Part shown: piece by piece, positions 42,356 to 50,206 of the stretch
How the letters are laid out: every line of letters begins with the position of its first letter
Numbering within the stretch: the stretch's first letter is position 1
Assembly: GCA_027314025.1 (NCBI GenBank)
Contig: DAHVCP010000046.1
Coordinates: 1 to 64,000, forward strand
DNA length: 64,000 nucleotides
Direction: 5' to 3'
Source: Acidobacteriota bacterium
Lineage (GTDB): Bacteria > Acidobacteriota > Terriglobia > Terriglobales > SCQP01
Notes under the pieces: model-generated
The model's input: the letters and a program-made list of their open reading frames with translations, nothing else
The model's database searches: none
Told to the model about the DNA's origin: nothing
Program-made: the position numbers and the translations under genes

Positions 42356-44695
42356 ATGAAAGCCGGTGGGGCGAACGTAGCGGAGCCCGCGGGTCTTACC
42401 TCGGCCGAGGCCGAAGTCCGCCTCCAGCGCTATGGCCCGAACCGCGTCAGCGCGGAGCGCCGCCATCCCCTGCGGGCGCTGCTTTCGAATTTCTGGGCCC
42501 CGGTGCCTTGGATGCTGGAAGCCACCATCCTGCTGGAGCTTTTGGCGCGCAAGCGGGATGAGGCGGTGATCATCGGCGTCCTGCTCGTTTTCAACGCCGC
42601 TTTGAGCTTCGTTCAGGAGAATCAGGCCAACCGGGCCTTGGCGCTGCTGCGCAACCGTCTGGCCGTGCAGGCGCGCGCGCGGCGCGACGGCAGCTGGCGG
42701 CTGCTCCCGGCGGAGCAGCTCGTTCCCGGCGACGTCGTGCACCTGCGCCTGGGCGATCTCGCTCCCGCCGACGTGCGCCTCTTCGCCGGCGAGGTCCAGG
42801 CGGATGAGTCGGAACTGACGGGCGAGTCGCTGCCGGTGGAAAAATCCGCCGGGGCGATGGTCTACGCCGGTTCGCGCTTGGCGCACGGCGAAGCGGATGG
42901 CGAGGTGATCGCCACCGGCGCCAGAACGTTTTTCGGCAAGACCGCCGAGTTGGTGAAGTCCGCCAAAACCGTCAGCCACCTCCAGCAGGTGATCTTCGCC
43001 ATCGTCAAATACCTGGTCGCGCTGGACTCCGTGCTGGTCGCGGCGCTGCTCGCCTACGCCGCTTTCGCGCGGCTGCCCTGGCCGGAGGTTCTGCCCTTCG
43101 CGCTGATCCTGCTGGTCGCCTCCGTGCCGGTCGCCTTGCCGGCCACCTTCACGGTGGCGACCGCCGTCGGCGCGCTGGACATGTCGCATCACGCGGTGCT
43201 GGTGACGCGCTTATCCGCCATCGAGGAGGCCGCGGCGATGGACGTGCTGTGCACCGACAAGACCGGCACCATCACTCAAAACCGGCTCTCCTTGGCGCGG
43301 ATCCTGCCCCTGGGCGGCCAGAGCGCGGAGGCGGTGCTGCGCATGGCGGCGCTCGCCTCCGACGCCGCCACGCAGGATCCGATTGACCTGGCAATTCTGG
43401 CCGCGGCGCGGGAACGCGGTGTGCTGGACGCCGGTCCGCGGCGCCTGCAATTCATTCCCTTTGATCCCGCCACCAAGCGTTCCGAGGCTGTCTACGAGCA
43501 GCCCGGCGATGCGCTGCGCGCCGTCAAGGGCGCCCCCAGCGCGGTGTTGGCGGCGGCGGAGGCGGCGCCCGGCGCCGCCGAAGCGGCGGAACAAATGGCG
43601 GCGGGCGGCGCCCGGGTGCTGGCCGTCGCCGCCGGGACGGGAACCACCCTCGGACTGATGGGCCTGCTCGGCCTGGAAGATCCGGTCCGGGAGGACTCCG
43701 CGGCCATGGTGGCCAGCTTGCAGAGGTCGGGGGTACGCGTCCTAATGGTCACCGGCGATGGCGAGGCCACCGCCCGCGCGGTCTCCACCGCCGTCGGCAT
43801 CGGCGGTCGCGTCGGCTCCGCCGCCGACCTGCGCGCCGAAACGGCCCAGGGCTCGGAGGGCTTTGACGCCTACGCCGGCGTTTTTCCGGAGGATAAGTTT
43901 CGTCTGGTGCGCGCGCTGCAGCGCCAGGGCCATATCGTCGGCATGACCGGGGACGGCGTCAACGACGCTCCCGCGCTGAAGCAGGCGGAGGCCGGCATCG
44001 CCGTCTCCACCGCCACCGACGTAGCCAAGGCCGCCGCCAGCATCGTGCTCACCGCCAGCGGCCTTGCCGGCATCCTGGGCGCGGTGGAAACCGGCCGCCG
44101 CATCTACCAGCGGATGCTGACCTACAGCCTCAATAAGATCATCAAGACGCTGGAGATCGGCGTCTTCCTCAGTCTCGGGGTGATGCTCACGGGAACCTTC
44201 GTTATCACGCCGCTGCTGGTGGTCCTGCTGCTATTTACCAACGACTTTGTCACCATGTCCATCGCCACGGACCGCGTCTCGTTTTCCCCCCATCCCGACC
44301 GCTGGGACATTCGCACGCTGATGCTCACCGCGGGCGCGCTGGCCTGTCTGATCTTGATCCTGTCCTTTGCCGTCTTCTTCACCGCCCGGGACTGGCTGCA
44401 CCTGCCCTTGCCCCAGTTGCAGACGCTGGTCTTCGTCATGCTGGTCTTTACCGGCCAGGGCACCGTCTATCTGGTCCGGGAACGGCGCCGTTTTTGGTCT
44501 TCGGCGCCCAGCCGCTGGCTGCTGTTCAGCTCCCTCGCCGACATCCTCGCGGTCGGCATCCTCGCCAGTCGCGGAATTCTCATGGCCGCCATCCCGTGGT
44601 CCCTCATCGCCGGTTTGCTGGGCGTCATCATCGTTTACCTATTCCTCGTTGACGGCGCCAAGGTCCGCATCTTCCGCCGCTTCGCCGTGCGTTAG
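42356..44695 (+). CDS. P-type ATPase of the P3A (plasma-membrane proton pump) type
   Basis: A 779-residue ATPase. The phosphorylated Asp is D301 in LCTDKTGTITQN; TGES lies in ELTGESLPVEKS; hinge GDGVNDAPAL and LMVTGDG complete the catalytic set. The membrane motif VASVPVALPATFTVATAVGA and length match P3A proton pumps found in some bacteria and archaea, which extrude H+ using ATP. Such a pump could power the antiporter encoded just upstream or help in acid soil; this link is inferred. The ATG at 42356 opens the family N-terminus (LTSAEAEVRLQRYGPN). The longer frame from 41621 runs through the previous gene and is not used. Confidence 0.88.
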   Translation: MKAGGANVAEPAGLTSAEAEVRLQRYGPNRVSAERRHPLRALLSNFWAPVPWMLEATILLELLARKRDEAVIIGVLLVFNAALSFVQENQANRALALLRNRLAVQARARRDGSWRLLPAEQLVPGDVVHLRLGDLAPADVRLFAGEVQADESELTGESLPVEKSAGAMVYAGSRLAHGEADGEVIATGARTFFGKTAELVKSAKTVSHLQQVIFAIVKYLVALDSVLVAALLAYAAFARLPWPEVLPFALILLVASVPVALPATFTVATAVGALDMSHHAVLVTRLSAIEEAAAMDVLCTDKTGTITQNRLSLARILPLGGQSAEAVLRMAALASDAATQDPIDLAILAAARERGVLDAGPRRLQFIPFDPATKRSEAVYEQPGDALRAVKGAPSAVLAAAEAAPGAAEAAEQMAAGGARVLAVAAGTGTTLGLMGLLGLEDPVREDSAAMVASLQRSGVRVLMVTGDGEATARAVSTAVGIGGRVGSAADLRAETAQGSEGFDAYAGVFPEDKFRLVRALQRQGHIVGMTGDGVNDAPALKQAEAGIAVSTATDVAKAAASIVLTASGLAGILGAVETGRRIYQRMLTYSLNKIIKTLEIGVFLSLGVMLTGTFVITPLLVVLLLFTNDFVTMSIATDRVSFSPHPDRWDIRTLMLTAGALACLILILSFAVFFTARDWLHLPLPQLQTLVFVMLVFTGQGTVYLVRERRRFWSSAPSRWLLFSSLADILAVGILASRGILMAAIPWSLIAGLLGVIIVYLFLVDGAKVRIFRRFAVR

Positions 44696-44776
44696 CGGCG
44701 CCGGCGGCAACCGCCCCGGAGCGGAAAGCCCGAACCGCGACGGCGGGTGCGTCGCGCCTTGGCTCGCGCCCGCCGG

Positions 44777-45550
44777 CTACTTCCCCGGCGGCCCGGGGAC
44801 GACGCGGATTTGGAAAAGGCTGGGCCACAGCTTGCCGGTGACGAAAAGCTGCCGCGTTTCCGGCTGCCAGGCGATCCCGTTGAGCACCGCGTTCGAATTG
44901 CTGACCGCGCCGGCGGGCAGGATGCCCTTCAGGTTGATCCAATGCAGCACGTCGCCGGTGCGCGGGGAAATGATGACGATGTAGTTGGTCATCCAGACGT
45001 TGGAGTAGATTTTGCCGTGGATGTATTCCAGCTCGTTGAGCTGGGTCACGGGCTTGCCGCGATAGGTCACGCGCAGGATGCGCTCCACGCCGAAGGTCTT
45101 GGGATTGAGGAAGCGCAGCTTGTCGCTGCCGTCGCTTTCGATCAGGCTCTGGCCGTTTTGCGTCAGGCCCCAGCCCTGGTAATCATAGAGAAAGGTGCGG
45201 AGCACGCGGAAGGTCTTGCGGTCGTAGACGAAGCCGATGTCCGACTTCCAGGTGAGCTGAACCAGCGTGTTGCCCCAGGCGGTCAGGCCCTCGGCGAAAT
45301 ACTGCGCCGGCAGGCGGTAGGACTTCAGCGTCTGGCCGGTGGCCAAATCATCCTCGCGCAGCATCGAATGCCCGTAGAGGCCGTCGCTCTCGTAGAGATG
45401 GCCGTGGGAAAACACCAGGCCCTGGACGAAGGCGTGCGTGCTGTGGGGATAGGTGCGGATCACATGGTAGCCGTCGGCGGCGAAGGCGGCGGGAACAGCC
45501 AGCAGCACGGCGGCCAACAGGCTCAGCCCGGCGAGGCGAAAAAAGGACAT
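44777..45550 (-). CDS. Glutaminyl-peptide cyclotransferase (glutamine cyclotransferase family), exported
   Basis: A 257-residue protein with a Sec signal (LAGLSLLAAVLLAVPAAFAAD). A five-bladed propeller follows: HSTHAFVQGLVFSHGHLYESDGLYGHS, YFAEGLTAWGNTLVQLTWKSDIGFVYD, YDYQGWGLTQNGQSLIESDGSDKLRFLNP, QLNELEYIHGKIYSNVWMTNYIVIISPRTG, VLNGIAWQPETRQLFVTGKLWP. These match the plant/bacterial glutamine cyclotransferase family, which converts N-terminal Gln to pyroglutamate in exported proteins. It converges with the ATPase gene. No partner is evident. Confidence 0.9.
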   Translation of the reverse strand: MSFFRLAGLSLLAAVLLAVPAAFAADGYHVIRTYPHSTHAFVQGLVFSHGHLYESDGLYGHSMLREDDLATGQTLKSYRLPAQYFAEGLTAWGNTLVQLTWKSDIGFVYDRKTFRVLRTFLYDYQGWGLTQNGQSLIESDGSDKLRFLNPKTFGVERILRVTYRGKPVTQLNELEYIHGKIYSNVWMTNYIVIISPRTGDVLHWINLKGILPAGAVSNSNAVLNGIAWQPETRQLFVTGKLWPSLFQIRVVPGPPGK

Positions 45551-45722
45551 GGTGAGTTCATGGTATCCGCTGGCGCGTGCCAACATGCGGCGCGCCCAGC
45601 AGCGCTTCCGCCGGGTAACAGGCGCAAACGCACAAAACGCGGCGTTGGCTTCATTTCCGCAGTGGCGGGCCGCGTCTGCGGCCCGCGCCGAGCCATAGCG
45701 GCCGCCCCGCGTCCATGTCAAT

Positions 45723-45820
45723 CTGCGGACGAGGCCGTCCGCGCCCCCAGGGGCTGGCCCGCTCGCACGGCCCGTCGCCCGTCCCGCGTCCCTCATCCCT
45801 CGTCCCCGCGCCCCGCGTGG
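45723..45820. repeat. REP-like element, family F, in the 309-base gap before the methyltransferase
   Basis: GCGGAC-GAGGCC-GTCCGC (from about 45725) forms a six-base stem and is followed by GCCCCCAGGGG and a CCCGCGTCCCTCATCCCTCG stretch. Both parts recur, inverted, at 57861-57950, and the hairpin recurs at 47760 and 47814. The gap 45551-45859 also contains the start of the methyltransferase transcript, but no promoter is evident. Confidence 0.7.
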
Positions 45821-45859
45821 CGGATTCTATAATGGCGATGCAGGAATGGAGGCGCGCGC

Positions 45860-46462
45860 ATGGCGCATCACGAACACTCAGCGGAGGACCGGGCAGGAAG
45901 CCGACAGCCGCAGCGGTTCGATCCGGCCCGCGCCGCGCGGCTGGACGATCCGGCGCGGCTAGCCTATTTGCCGCCGGACGACTTGCTGGCGTTGTTGGCT
46001 CCGCCGCATGGCTCGACCCTGCTGGATTTCGGCGCCGGCACCGGAACCTATGCCATCGAGCTGGCGCGCCGCCGCCCCGACCTGCGCGTCATCGCGCTGG
46101 ATGAGCAGCCGGAAATGCTGGCGTTGCTGCGGCAAAAACTCGAAGCGTCCGGCGCGCCGGCCAACATCACGCCGGCTTTGCCGGGCGAGATGGAGGCGCG
46201 CGGCCAAACCGCCGACCGCGTGCTGGCGCTGAACGTGCTGCATGAAATGGGCGACGTTCCGCTGCGCGCCTTGCCGCGCTTGTTGGCGCCGGGCGGCTGG
46301 GTGCTGTTCGTGGATTGGAACGCCGCCGTCGAGCGCCCTGTCGGCCCGCCCCGCGATCATGTCTACGCCCCGCCGGAAGCGCTGGAACGCCTGCGCGCTC
46401 TCGGCTACCACGCCGTTTCCGCCCGCGACTTCCCCTATCATTACGCCCTCCGCGCCAGTTGA
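45860..46462 (+). CDS. Class I SAM-dependent methyltransferase
   Basis: A 200-residue protein with motif I LLDFGAGTGTYAIELARR, motif II RVIALDEQPEML, and motif IV-like ADRVLALNVLHEMGD followed by LLAPGGWVLFVDWN. This is the common methyltransferase fold that transfers a methyl group from SAM. The N-terminus FDPARAARLDDPARLAYLPPDDLL resembles the Methyltransf_11/arsenite-methyltransferase-like group, but lacks the Cys set of ArsM, so the acceptor is unknown. GGAGGCGCGCGC before the ATG gives a good ribosome site. It converges with higA. Confidence 0.85.
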   Translation: MAHHEHSAEDRAGSRQPQRFDPARAARLDDPARLAYLPPDDLLALLAPPHGSTLLDFGAGTGTYAIELARRRPDLRVIALDEQPEMLALLRQKLEASGAPANITPALPGEMEARGQTADRVLALNVLHEMGDVPLRALPRLLAPGGWVLFVDWNAAVERPVGPPRDHVYAPPEALERLRALGYHAVSARDFPYHYALRAS

Positions 46463-46528
46463 GCGCGCCACCGATCGGCCCGATCACCTTCACCTTGAGC
46501 GGTTCGCTGGGCGCTTCTGCTGCGCGCC

Positions 46529-46846
46529 CTACGTACCCTGGCCCATGGCCGTGCGGGCAAGCGGCCGGACCTCGCGTTCCACTGTCCGCTCCTCGGCGTC
46601 CCGGGCCCGCGCCAGGTCGTACTGGGCTTGAAGGTTGACCCAGAAATCCGGCGTGGTTCCGAAAAAGCGAGCCAGGCGCAGGGCGGTCCCGGAAGTGATG
46701 GCGCGACGCCTGTTGACGATCTCACCGATCCTCGGCGTCGGAACCCTCAGCGCCTGGGCCAGCCGGTTCTGGCTCAGATTCAGCGGCCGCATGAACTCCT
46801 CGTACAAGATCTCCCCGGGATGAATGGGTTCCAGCCGTTTCGCCAT
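46529..46846 (-). CDS. higA: HigA-type antitoxin, HTH transcriptional regulator
   Basis: A 105-residue XRE/VapI-family protein: HPGEILYEEFMRPLNLSQNRLAQALRVPTPRIGEIVNRRRAITSGTA, then ARFFGTTPDFWVNLQAQYDLARA. This is the standard HigA form that neutralises HigB and represses the operon. The last 30 residues are acidic/basic mixed and less conserved. It starts 10 bases after the higB stop on the same strand, giving the usual toxin-first order. Confidence 0.93.
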   Translation of the reverse strand: MAKRLEPIHPGEILYEEFMRPLNLSQNRLAQALRVPTPRIGEIVNRRRAITSGTALRLARFFGTTPDFWVNLQAQYDLARARDAEERTVEREVRPLARTAMGQGT

Positions 46847-46855
46847 TCTCGCCTC

Positions 46856-47137
46856 CTAGGCGTGGTAATCCACGATCTCGGCGTCGAGGATATCTCCGTC
46901 GCGCCAAACAAAACAGATCCGCCACTGGTCGTTGATCCGGACGCTGTGCCGTCCCTCCCGGTCTCCATGCAGCGCCTCGATGCGGTTTCCCGGCGGTGTC
47001 GCCAAGTCTCCCAGAGCCTTTGCCGCATCGCACATCGCCAACTTGCGGCGCGCGGCGCGTTCAATAGCTTGGAACCGTTTCACTCGCTGCCGGTCAAAAG
47101 GACGCTCGGTGTCCTCGTTCCGAAACGTCTTGATCAC
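46856..47137 (-). CDS. higB: HigB-type toxin (RelE-fold mRNA interferase)
   Basis: A 93-residue protein of the HigB/RelE family, which cleaves mRNA on the ribosome. Family marks are IKTFRNEDTERPFD at the start, FQAIERAARRKLAMCDAAKALGDLATPPGNRIEALHGDREGRHSVRINDQWRICFVW and the end DGDILDAEIVDYHA. The start is the GTG at 47137. The longer frame reaching 47353 runs through the tRNA-Ser gene and gives a false N-terminus. The upstream -10-like box leaves almost no leader, so the transcript may be leaderless. Confidence 0.93.
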   Translation of the reverse strand: MIKTFRNEDTERPFDRQRVKRFQAIERAARRKLAMCDAAKALGDLATPPGNRIEALHGDREGRHSVRINDQWRICFVWRDGDILDAEIVDYHA

Positions 47138-47175
47138 GGCTCTAGTATAACGCGTGGCATTAAATGCGAAGGCGC
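47138..47175 (-). promoter_or_regulatory. Candidate higBA promoter
   Basis: On the minus strand TATACT (47144-47149) lies six bases before the higB GTG, with a weak TTCGCA-like -35 about 15 bases further upstream. Transcription would start at or next to the GTG. HigA normally binds such a promoter; no clear palindromic operator was recognised. Confidence 0.45.
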
Positions 47176-47239
47176 GCTGCCCAGCCTGCCGCGGGCCGCG
47201 CAAGGCAAAGGGCGCGGCGTTTTTACCCGCGGAAGGTTC

Positions 47240-47329
47240 TGGCGGAGAGACAGGGATTCGAACCCTGGATACCCTTTCGGATATACACGCTTTCCAAGCG
47301 TGCGCCTTCAGCCACTCGGCCATCTCTCC
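47240..47329 (-). tRNA. tRNA-Ser (anticodon GGA)
   Basis: Read on the minus strand: acceptor GGAGAGA pairs with TCTCTCC, discriminator G and encoded CCA. The D arm is GCCGAGTGGCTGAAGGC, the anticodon loop is TTGGAAA (anticodon GGA, 47293-47295), a long variable arm of the type II class follows, and the T arm is GGGTTCGAATCCC. All parts pair. It lies about 100 bases upstream of higB on the same strand. Confidence 0.97.
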
Positions 47330-47380
47330 GCGGCAAAATCGCCTCCCGCCCATCGCGGGCCGGGGGCAATCTTGGGCTGA

Positions 47381-47599
47381 CTAATCGCGCTCCGCGCCGG
47401 CGGGAATTTGCATCCGTGCGACCGCTTCCATATCCGCCTTGGTCCGTCCCGGCCGGGGCAAGCCCTCGGCGTAGGGATCGAAGTGGGCATCGTCCGCGGT
47501 GGACACATAGGATCCATACGCGAACGTTTGGAATGGATTGAACTCCGTCCGGGGACCGGACGGCGCCTGCACGATGCGAGTTCTCTTCCTGACGGCCAT
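47381..47599 (-). CDS. Small protein of unknown function
   Basis: A 72-residue protein: starts [22 protein letters not shown], has an aromatic/Asp-rich middle ([30 protein letters not shown]), ends [19 protein letters not shown]. Composition is balanced and unlike the surrounding GC-rich shadow frames, so I consider it a gene. A perfect TATAAT box lies 13 bases before the ATG. It sits between tRNA-Ser and the MoeZ gene, near HigBA. No family recognised. Confidence 0.6.
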   Translation of the reverse strand: MAVRKRTRIVQAPSGPRTEFNPFQTFAYGSYVSTADDAHFDPYAEGLPRPGRTKADMEAVARMQIPAGAERD

Positions 47600-47640
47600 T
47601 GCGCTACCAGCAATTATACCGGCCGCGCGGCAGCCGCCGG
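47600..47640 (-). promoter_or_regulatory. Promoter with perfect -10 box
   Basis: TATAAT on the minus strand (47613-47618) lies 13 bases before the ATG at 47599. The region where -35 should fall is GC-rich and has no good match. A consensus -10 stands out strongly in this GC-rich DNA. Confidence 0.55.
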
Positions 47641-47754
47641 TGCGGCGGGGGTTGCCACGATGCACTGGCGCCCGCCGCGGGCGCCTGCCGTCAATCGCCG
47701 ACCCGTGCTGAAACGTGCCGGCGGATGGGGCCGTCAGCGTCTCGGCGCTCGAGC

Positions 47755-47846
47755 CCGAACTGCGGATGAGGCCATCCGCGCCCCCAGGAGCAGGTCGGCG
47801 CGAAATCCTGAACTGCGGACGAGGCCGCCCGCGCCCGCAGCGGCCG
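47755..47846. repeat. Two REP-like elements, family F
   Basis: CTGCGGATGAGGCCATCCGC at 47760-47779 and CTGCGGACGAGGCCGCCCGC at 47814-47833 are tandem copies. The hairpin arms co-vary between GCGGAT/ATCCGC and GCGGAC/GCCCGC. They lie just after the MoeZ stop codon. Confidence 0.7.
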
Positions 47847-49025
47847 CTAGTATTTCGGCACCGACGGATCCACCTCATCCGACCAGGCCAAAATGCCGCC
47901 GGTCAGGTTGCGGACCTTGGGAAAGCCCTTCTGGGCGAGGTACTGGGTGGCCTTGCCGGAGCGCGCCCCGCTGCGGCACATCACCACAATGTCGTGCTCG
48001 CGATTCAGCTCCTCGAGCCGCGCCGGCACCTGGCCCAGCGGGATCAGCGTTGCGCCCTCCAGGCAGCAGATCTCGTACTCGTGCGGCTCGCGCACGTCCA
48101 GAATGAACACTTCCTTGCCGCGGTCCAGTTCCTGCTTCAATTCGCTTGGCGTTACGGTTTGCATGGTGTCATCGGCGGCCTGGGGCGCGCTCTCCGCGCC
48201 GCGGATGCCGCAAAACTCCTGGTAATCAATCAATTCGTGGATGGTGCGGTTGGGCCCGCAGATGGGGCAGTCCGGGCTTTTGCGCAGCTTCAGCTCGCGG
48301 AAGCGCATCTGCAAGGCGTCGAACAGCAGCACGCGGTTTTTCAGCGGCTGGCCAATGCCCAAAATCAACTTGATCGCCTCCATCGCTTGTAGCGTGCCCA
48401 TGATGCCGGGCAGCACGCCCAGCACGCCGCCTTCGGCGCAGCTCGGGACCAAGCCCGGCGGCGGCGGCTCCGGATACCAGCAGCGGTAGCAGGGGCCGTC
48501 GGGCAGCGCCAGCACGGACGCCTGGCCCTCGAAGCGGAAAATGCTGGCGTAGACGTTGGGAATGCCGCTCAGCACGCAGGCGTCGTTGACCAGGTAGCGG
48601 GTCGGGAAGTTATCCGTTCCGTCCACCACCAGATCGTAGTCGCGGAAAATCTCCAGGGCGTTTTCGCTGCTCAGCTTGGCGGCGTAGGGTACGACGCGCA
48701 CGTTGGGATTGATCTCCCGGATGGTCTCCTCCGCCGATGCCAGCTTAGACCGGCCGACGTCGGAGGTGCCGTGGATGACCTGGCGCTGGAGATTGGTGAA
48801 GTCCACCACGTCGAAGTCCACAATGCCCAGCGTGCCCACGCCGGCGGCGGCCAAATACAAGGCGATCGGCGCGCCCAGCCCGCCGGCGCCGATGGCCAGC
48901 ACGCGCGCGGCCTTCAGCTTGCGCTGCCCCTCCATCCCGACCTCGGGAATGATCAGGTGGCGGCTATAGCGGAGAATTTCGTCGTTGCTTAACACCGGGG
49001 CGGGCGCCTCAATGGTCGTTGCCAT
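47847..49025 (-). CDS. moeZ: MoeZ/MoeB-type adenylyltransferase with rhodanese domain
   Basis: A 392-residue E1-like enzyme that adenylates the C-terminal glycine of a ubiquitin-fold carrier and then transfers sulfur to it. The ThiF fold has GAGGLGAPIALYLAAAGVGTLGIVDFDVVDFTNLQRQ, the ATP-site Arg/Gln, DGTDNFPTRYLVND, and two CxxC zinc pairs (CYRC and CPIC). The C-terminal rhodanese domain (from about residue 290) carries the active Cys in VVMCRSGARSGKA. The start at 49025 puts GGAGG seven bases upstream; two more ATGs directly precede it. It is preceded on the same strand by a CysO-like carrier gene (176-base gap) and a JAMM protease gene, forming a sulfur-transfer cluster. Confidence 0.92.
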   Translation of the reverse strand: MATTIEAPAPVLSNDEILRYSRHLIIPEVGMEGQRKLKAARVLAIGAGGLGAPIALYLAAAGVGTLGIVDFDVVDFTNLQRQVIHGTSDVGRSKLASAEETIREINPNVRVVPYAAKLSSENALEIFRDYDLVVDGTDNFPTRYLVNDACVLSGIPNVYASIFRFEGQASVLALPDGPCYRCWYPEPPPPGLVPSCAEGGVLGVLPGIMGTLQAMEAIKLILGIGQPLKNRVLLFDALQMRFRELKLRKSPDCPICGPNRTIHELIDYQEFCGIRGAESAPQAADDTMQTVTPSELKQELDRGKEVFILDVREPHEYEICCLEGATLIPLGQVPARLEELNREHDIVVMCRSGARSGKATQYLAQKGFPKVRNLTGGILAWSDEVDPSVPKY

Positions 49026-49201
49026 CATCATGCCTCCATTCGGTCCTTGCCGCATCGCTGGCGCGCTGGGCAAGGAACCAACTCCGTCCGCGGCGGGCGA
49101 AAAGGGAAATCGGCGCCGGCCGCCGGCGGGAAAAACAAAATAAATTGCGGGAACGGGGGACCCAGCTCAGCGCGGCGGGTCCAGGAGGAAGAAACGGAGG
49201 G

Positions 49202-49498
49202 TCAACATCGCGCCGCGGCAACGCTGCCGCCGGCGATGGAGGGGATGATGGAGACGGTGTCGGAACTCCGCACAGGGGTCTTTTCCTGGCCCGTGTAGCG
49301 GATATCCTCGTCGTTCAGATAAATGTTGACAAAGCTGCGGAGCCGGCCCTCGGAGGTATACAGATGGCCTTGCAGTTGCGGGTGCGCCGACACCAACTGC
49401 TGGAGCACCTCGCCCACATCGTGGCCATCCACCTCGACCGCTTCATGGCGGTCGGCGTACTGCCGCAAGGGCGTCGGAATGAGCACCTTGACTGGCAT
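49202..49498 (-). CDS. CysO-like ubiquitin-fold sulfur carrier with a C-terminal tail after GG
   Basis: A 98-residue beta-grasp protein of the MoaD/ThiS/CysO class: VKVLIPTPLRQYADRH at the first strand, VGEVLQQLVSAHPQLQ, SFVNIYLNDEDIRYTG, and SDTVSIIPSIAGG. FVNIYLNDEDIR is diagnostic of CysO-like carriers. In working carriers the chain normally ends at GG, whose carboxylate becomes a thiocarboxylate. Here the reading continues seven residues as SVAAARC before the stop at 49202. A protease must remove this tail before MoeZ can act. The JAMM gene next to it is the obvious candidate. The start at 49498 fits the family; the frame to 49627 adds non-family sequence. Confidence 0.9.
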   Translation of the reverse strand: MPVKVLIPTPLRQYADRHEAVEVDGHDVGEVLQQLVSAHPQLQGHLYTSEGRLRSFVNIYLNDEDIRYTGQEKTPVRSSDTVSIIPSIAGGSVAAARC

Positions 49499-49626
49499 TG
49501 CGAGGATGGAACCTCCTTGTTCCATATTCTTAGATGATACCCGGCCCAGAAGGTTTCGTGGGCGGCGGGGCCAGGGGCCCGGTTTTGCGCCGTAATTAGC
49601 GCTTTCGCCGGCTTTTCCCGGCAACA

Positions 49627-50061
49627 TTACGCCGCGGCGCCGGCGTCCAGGGGTTCTTGGATGAAATGGCTGCGGTCCTCCGCCAGTTCATAGGAGTTGG
49701 CCTCCTGCGCCCGTCCCTGCTGAATGCGGACAATCAAATAGGAGTAGCCGGGCCAGGCGGCGTGCTCCAAATCATACTGCGAGGGCCGCGCTGGATGGTT
49801 GGGATGGGAATGGTAGAACCCCACCACCTCCAGCCCCCGTTCCCGCGCCTGGCGCTGCGCCGCCAGATGGTCCTTGGGGTCGAAGTCGAAGCGGTTCTCC
49901 GGCGAGGTGGTGTTGGCGTTGCGCATCGGATGGACATCGTCCACGATGCGCCGCTCGCCGGCGAAGCGCCCCAGCAGCAAGCCGCAACATTCCTGCGGAT
50001 AGTCGCTTTCCCCGTGCCGCCGAATCGCTGCCAAATGCGCCGCCGCAAGCTGCAAAGCCAT
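49627..50061 (-). CDS. JAMM/MPN+ metalloprotease (Mec-like, M67)
   Basis: A 144-residue zinc peptidase. The JAMM motif is complete: E in YPQECCGLLLG, then HSHP in GFYHSHPNHPARPSQYD with the final Asp. Bacterial relatives cut next to the C-terminal GG of sulfur carriers: Mec in Mycobacterium releases cysteine from CysO-Cys, and QbsD in Pseudomonas trims the QbsE tail. This one lies 128 bases upstream of the tailed carrier on the same strand, so carrier trimming, or release of an amino acid built on the carrier, is its likely job. The start at 50061 fits the family; the longer frame is low-complexity. Confidence 0.92.
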   Translation of the reverse strand: MALQLAAAHLAAIRRHGESDYPQECCGLLLGRFAGERRIVDDVHPMRNANTTSPENRFDFDPKDHLAAQRQARERGLEVVGFYHSHPNHPARPSQYDLEHAAWPGYSYLIVRIQQGRAQEANSYELAEDRSHFIQEPLDAGAAA

Positions 50062-50206
50062 ATCTAAAAAGTATAGAGGGCAGGGAAGCGCCGCTCGCGC
50101 GCTCGCCGCCGGCTTTCCGGCCGCCGCCGTCCCGGTGCGCCGGGGCTCGCGCCGGGCGATCGCCAACACCCGGGCCGCGGAGACTCGAGCTCCCGGATTC
50201 TTGCGC

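Noticed and set aside
46856-47353. Longer HigB frame starting with [18 protein letters not shown]
   Set aside because: The first 72 residues are the tRNA-Ser gene and its flank read in a protein frame. The real toxin starts at the GTG at 47137.
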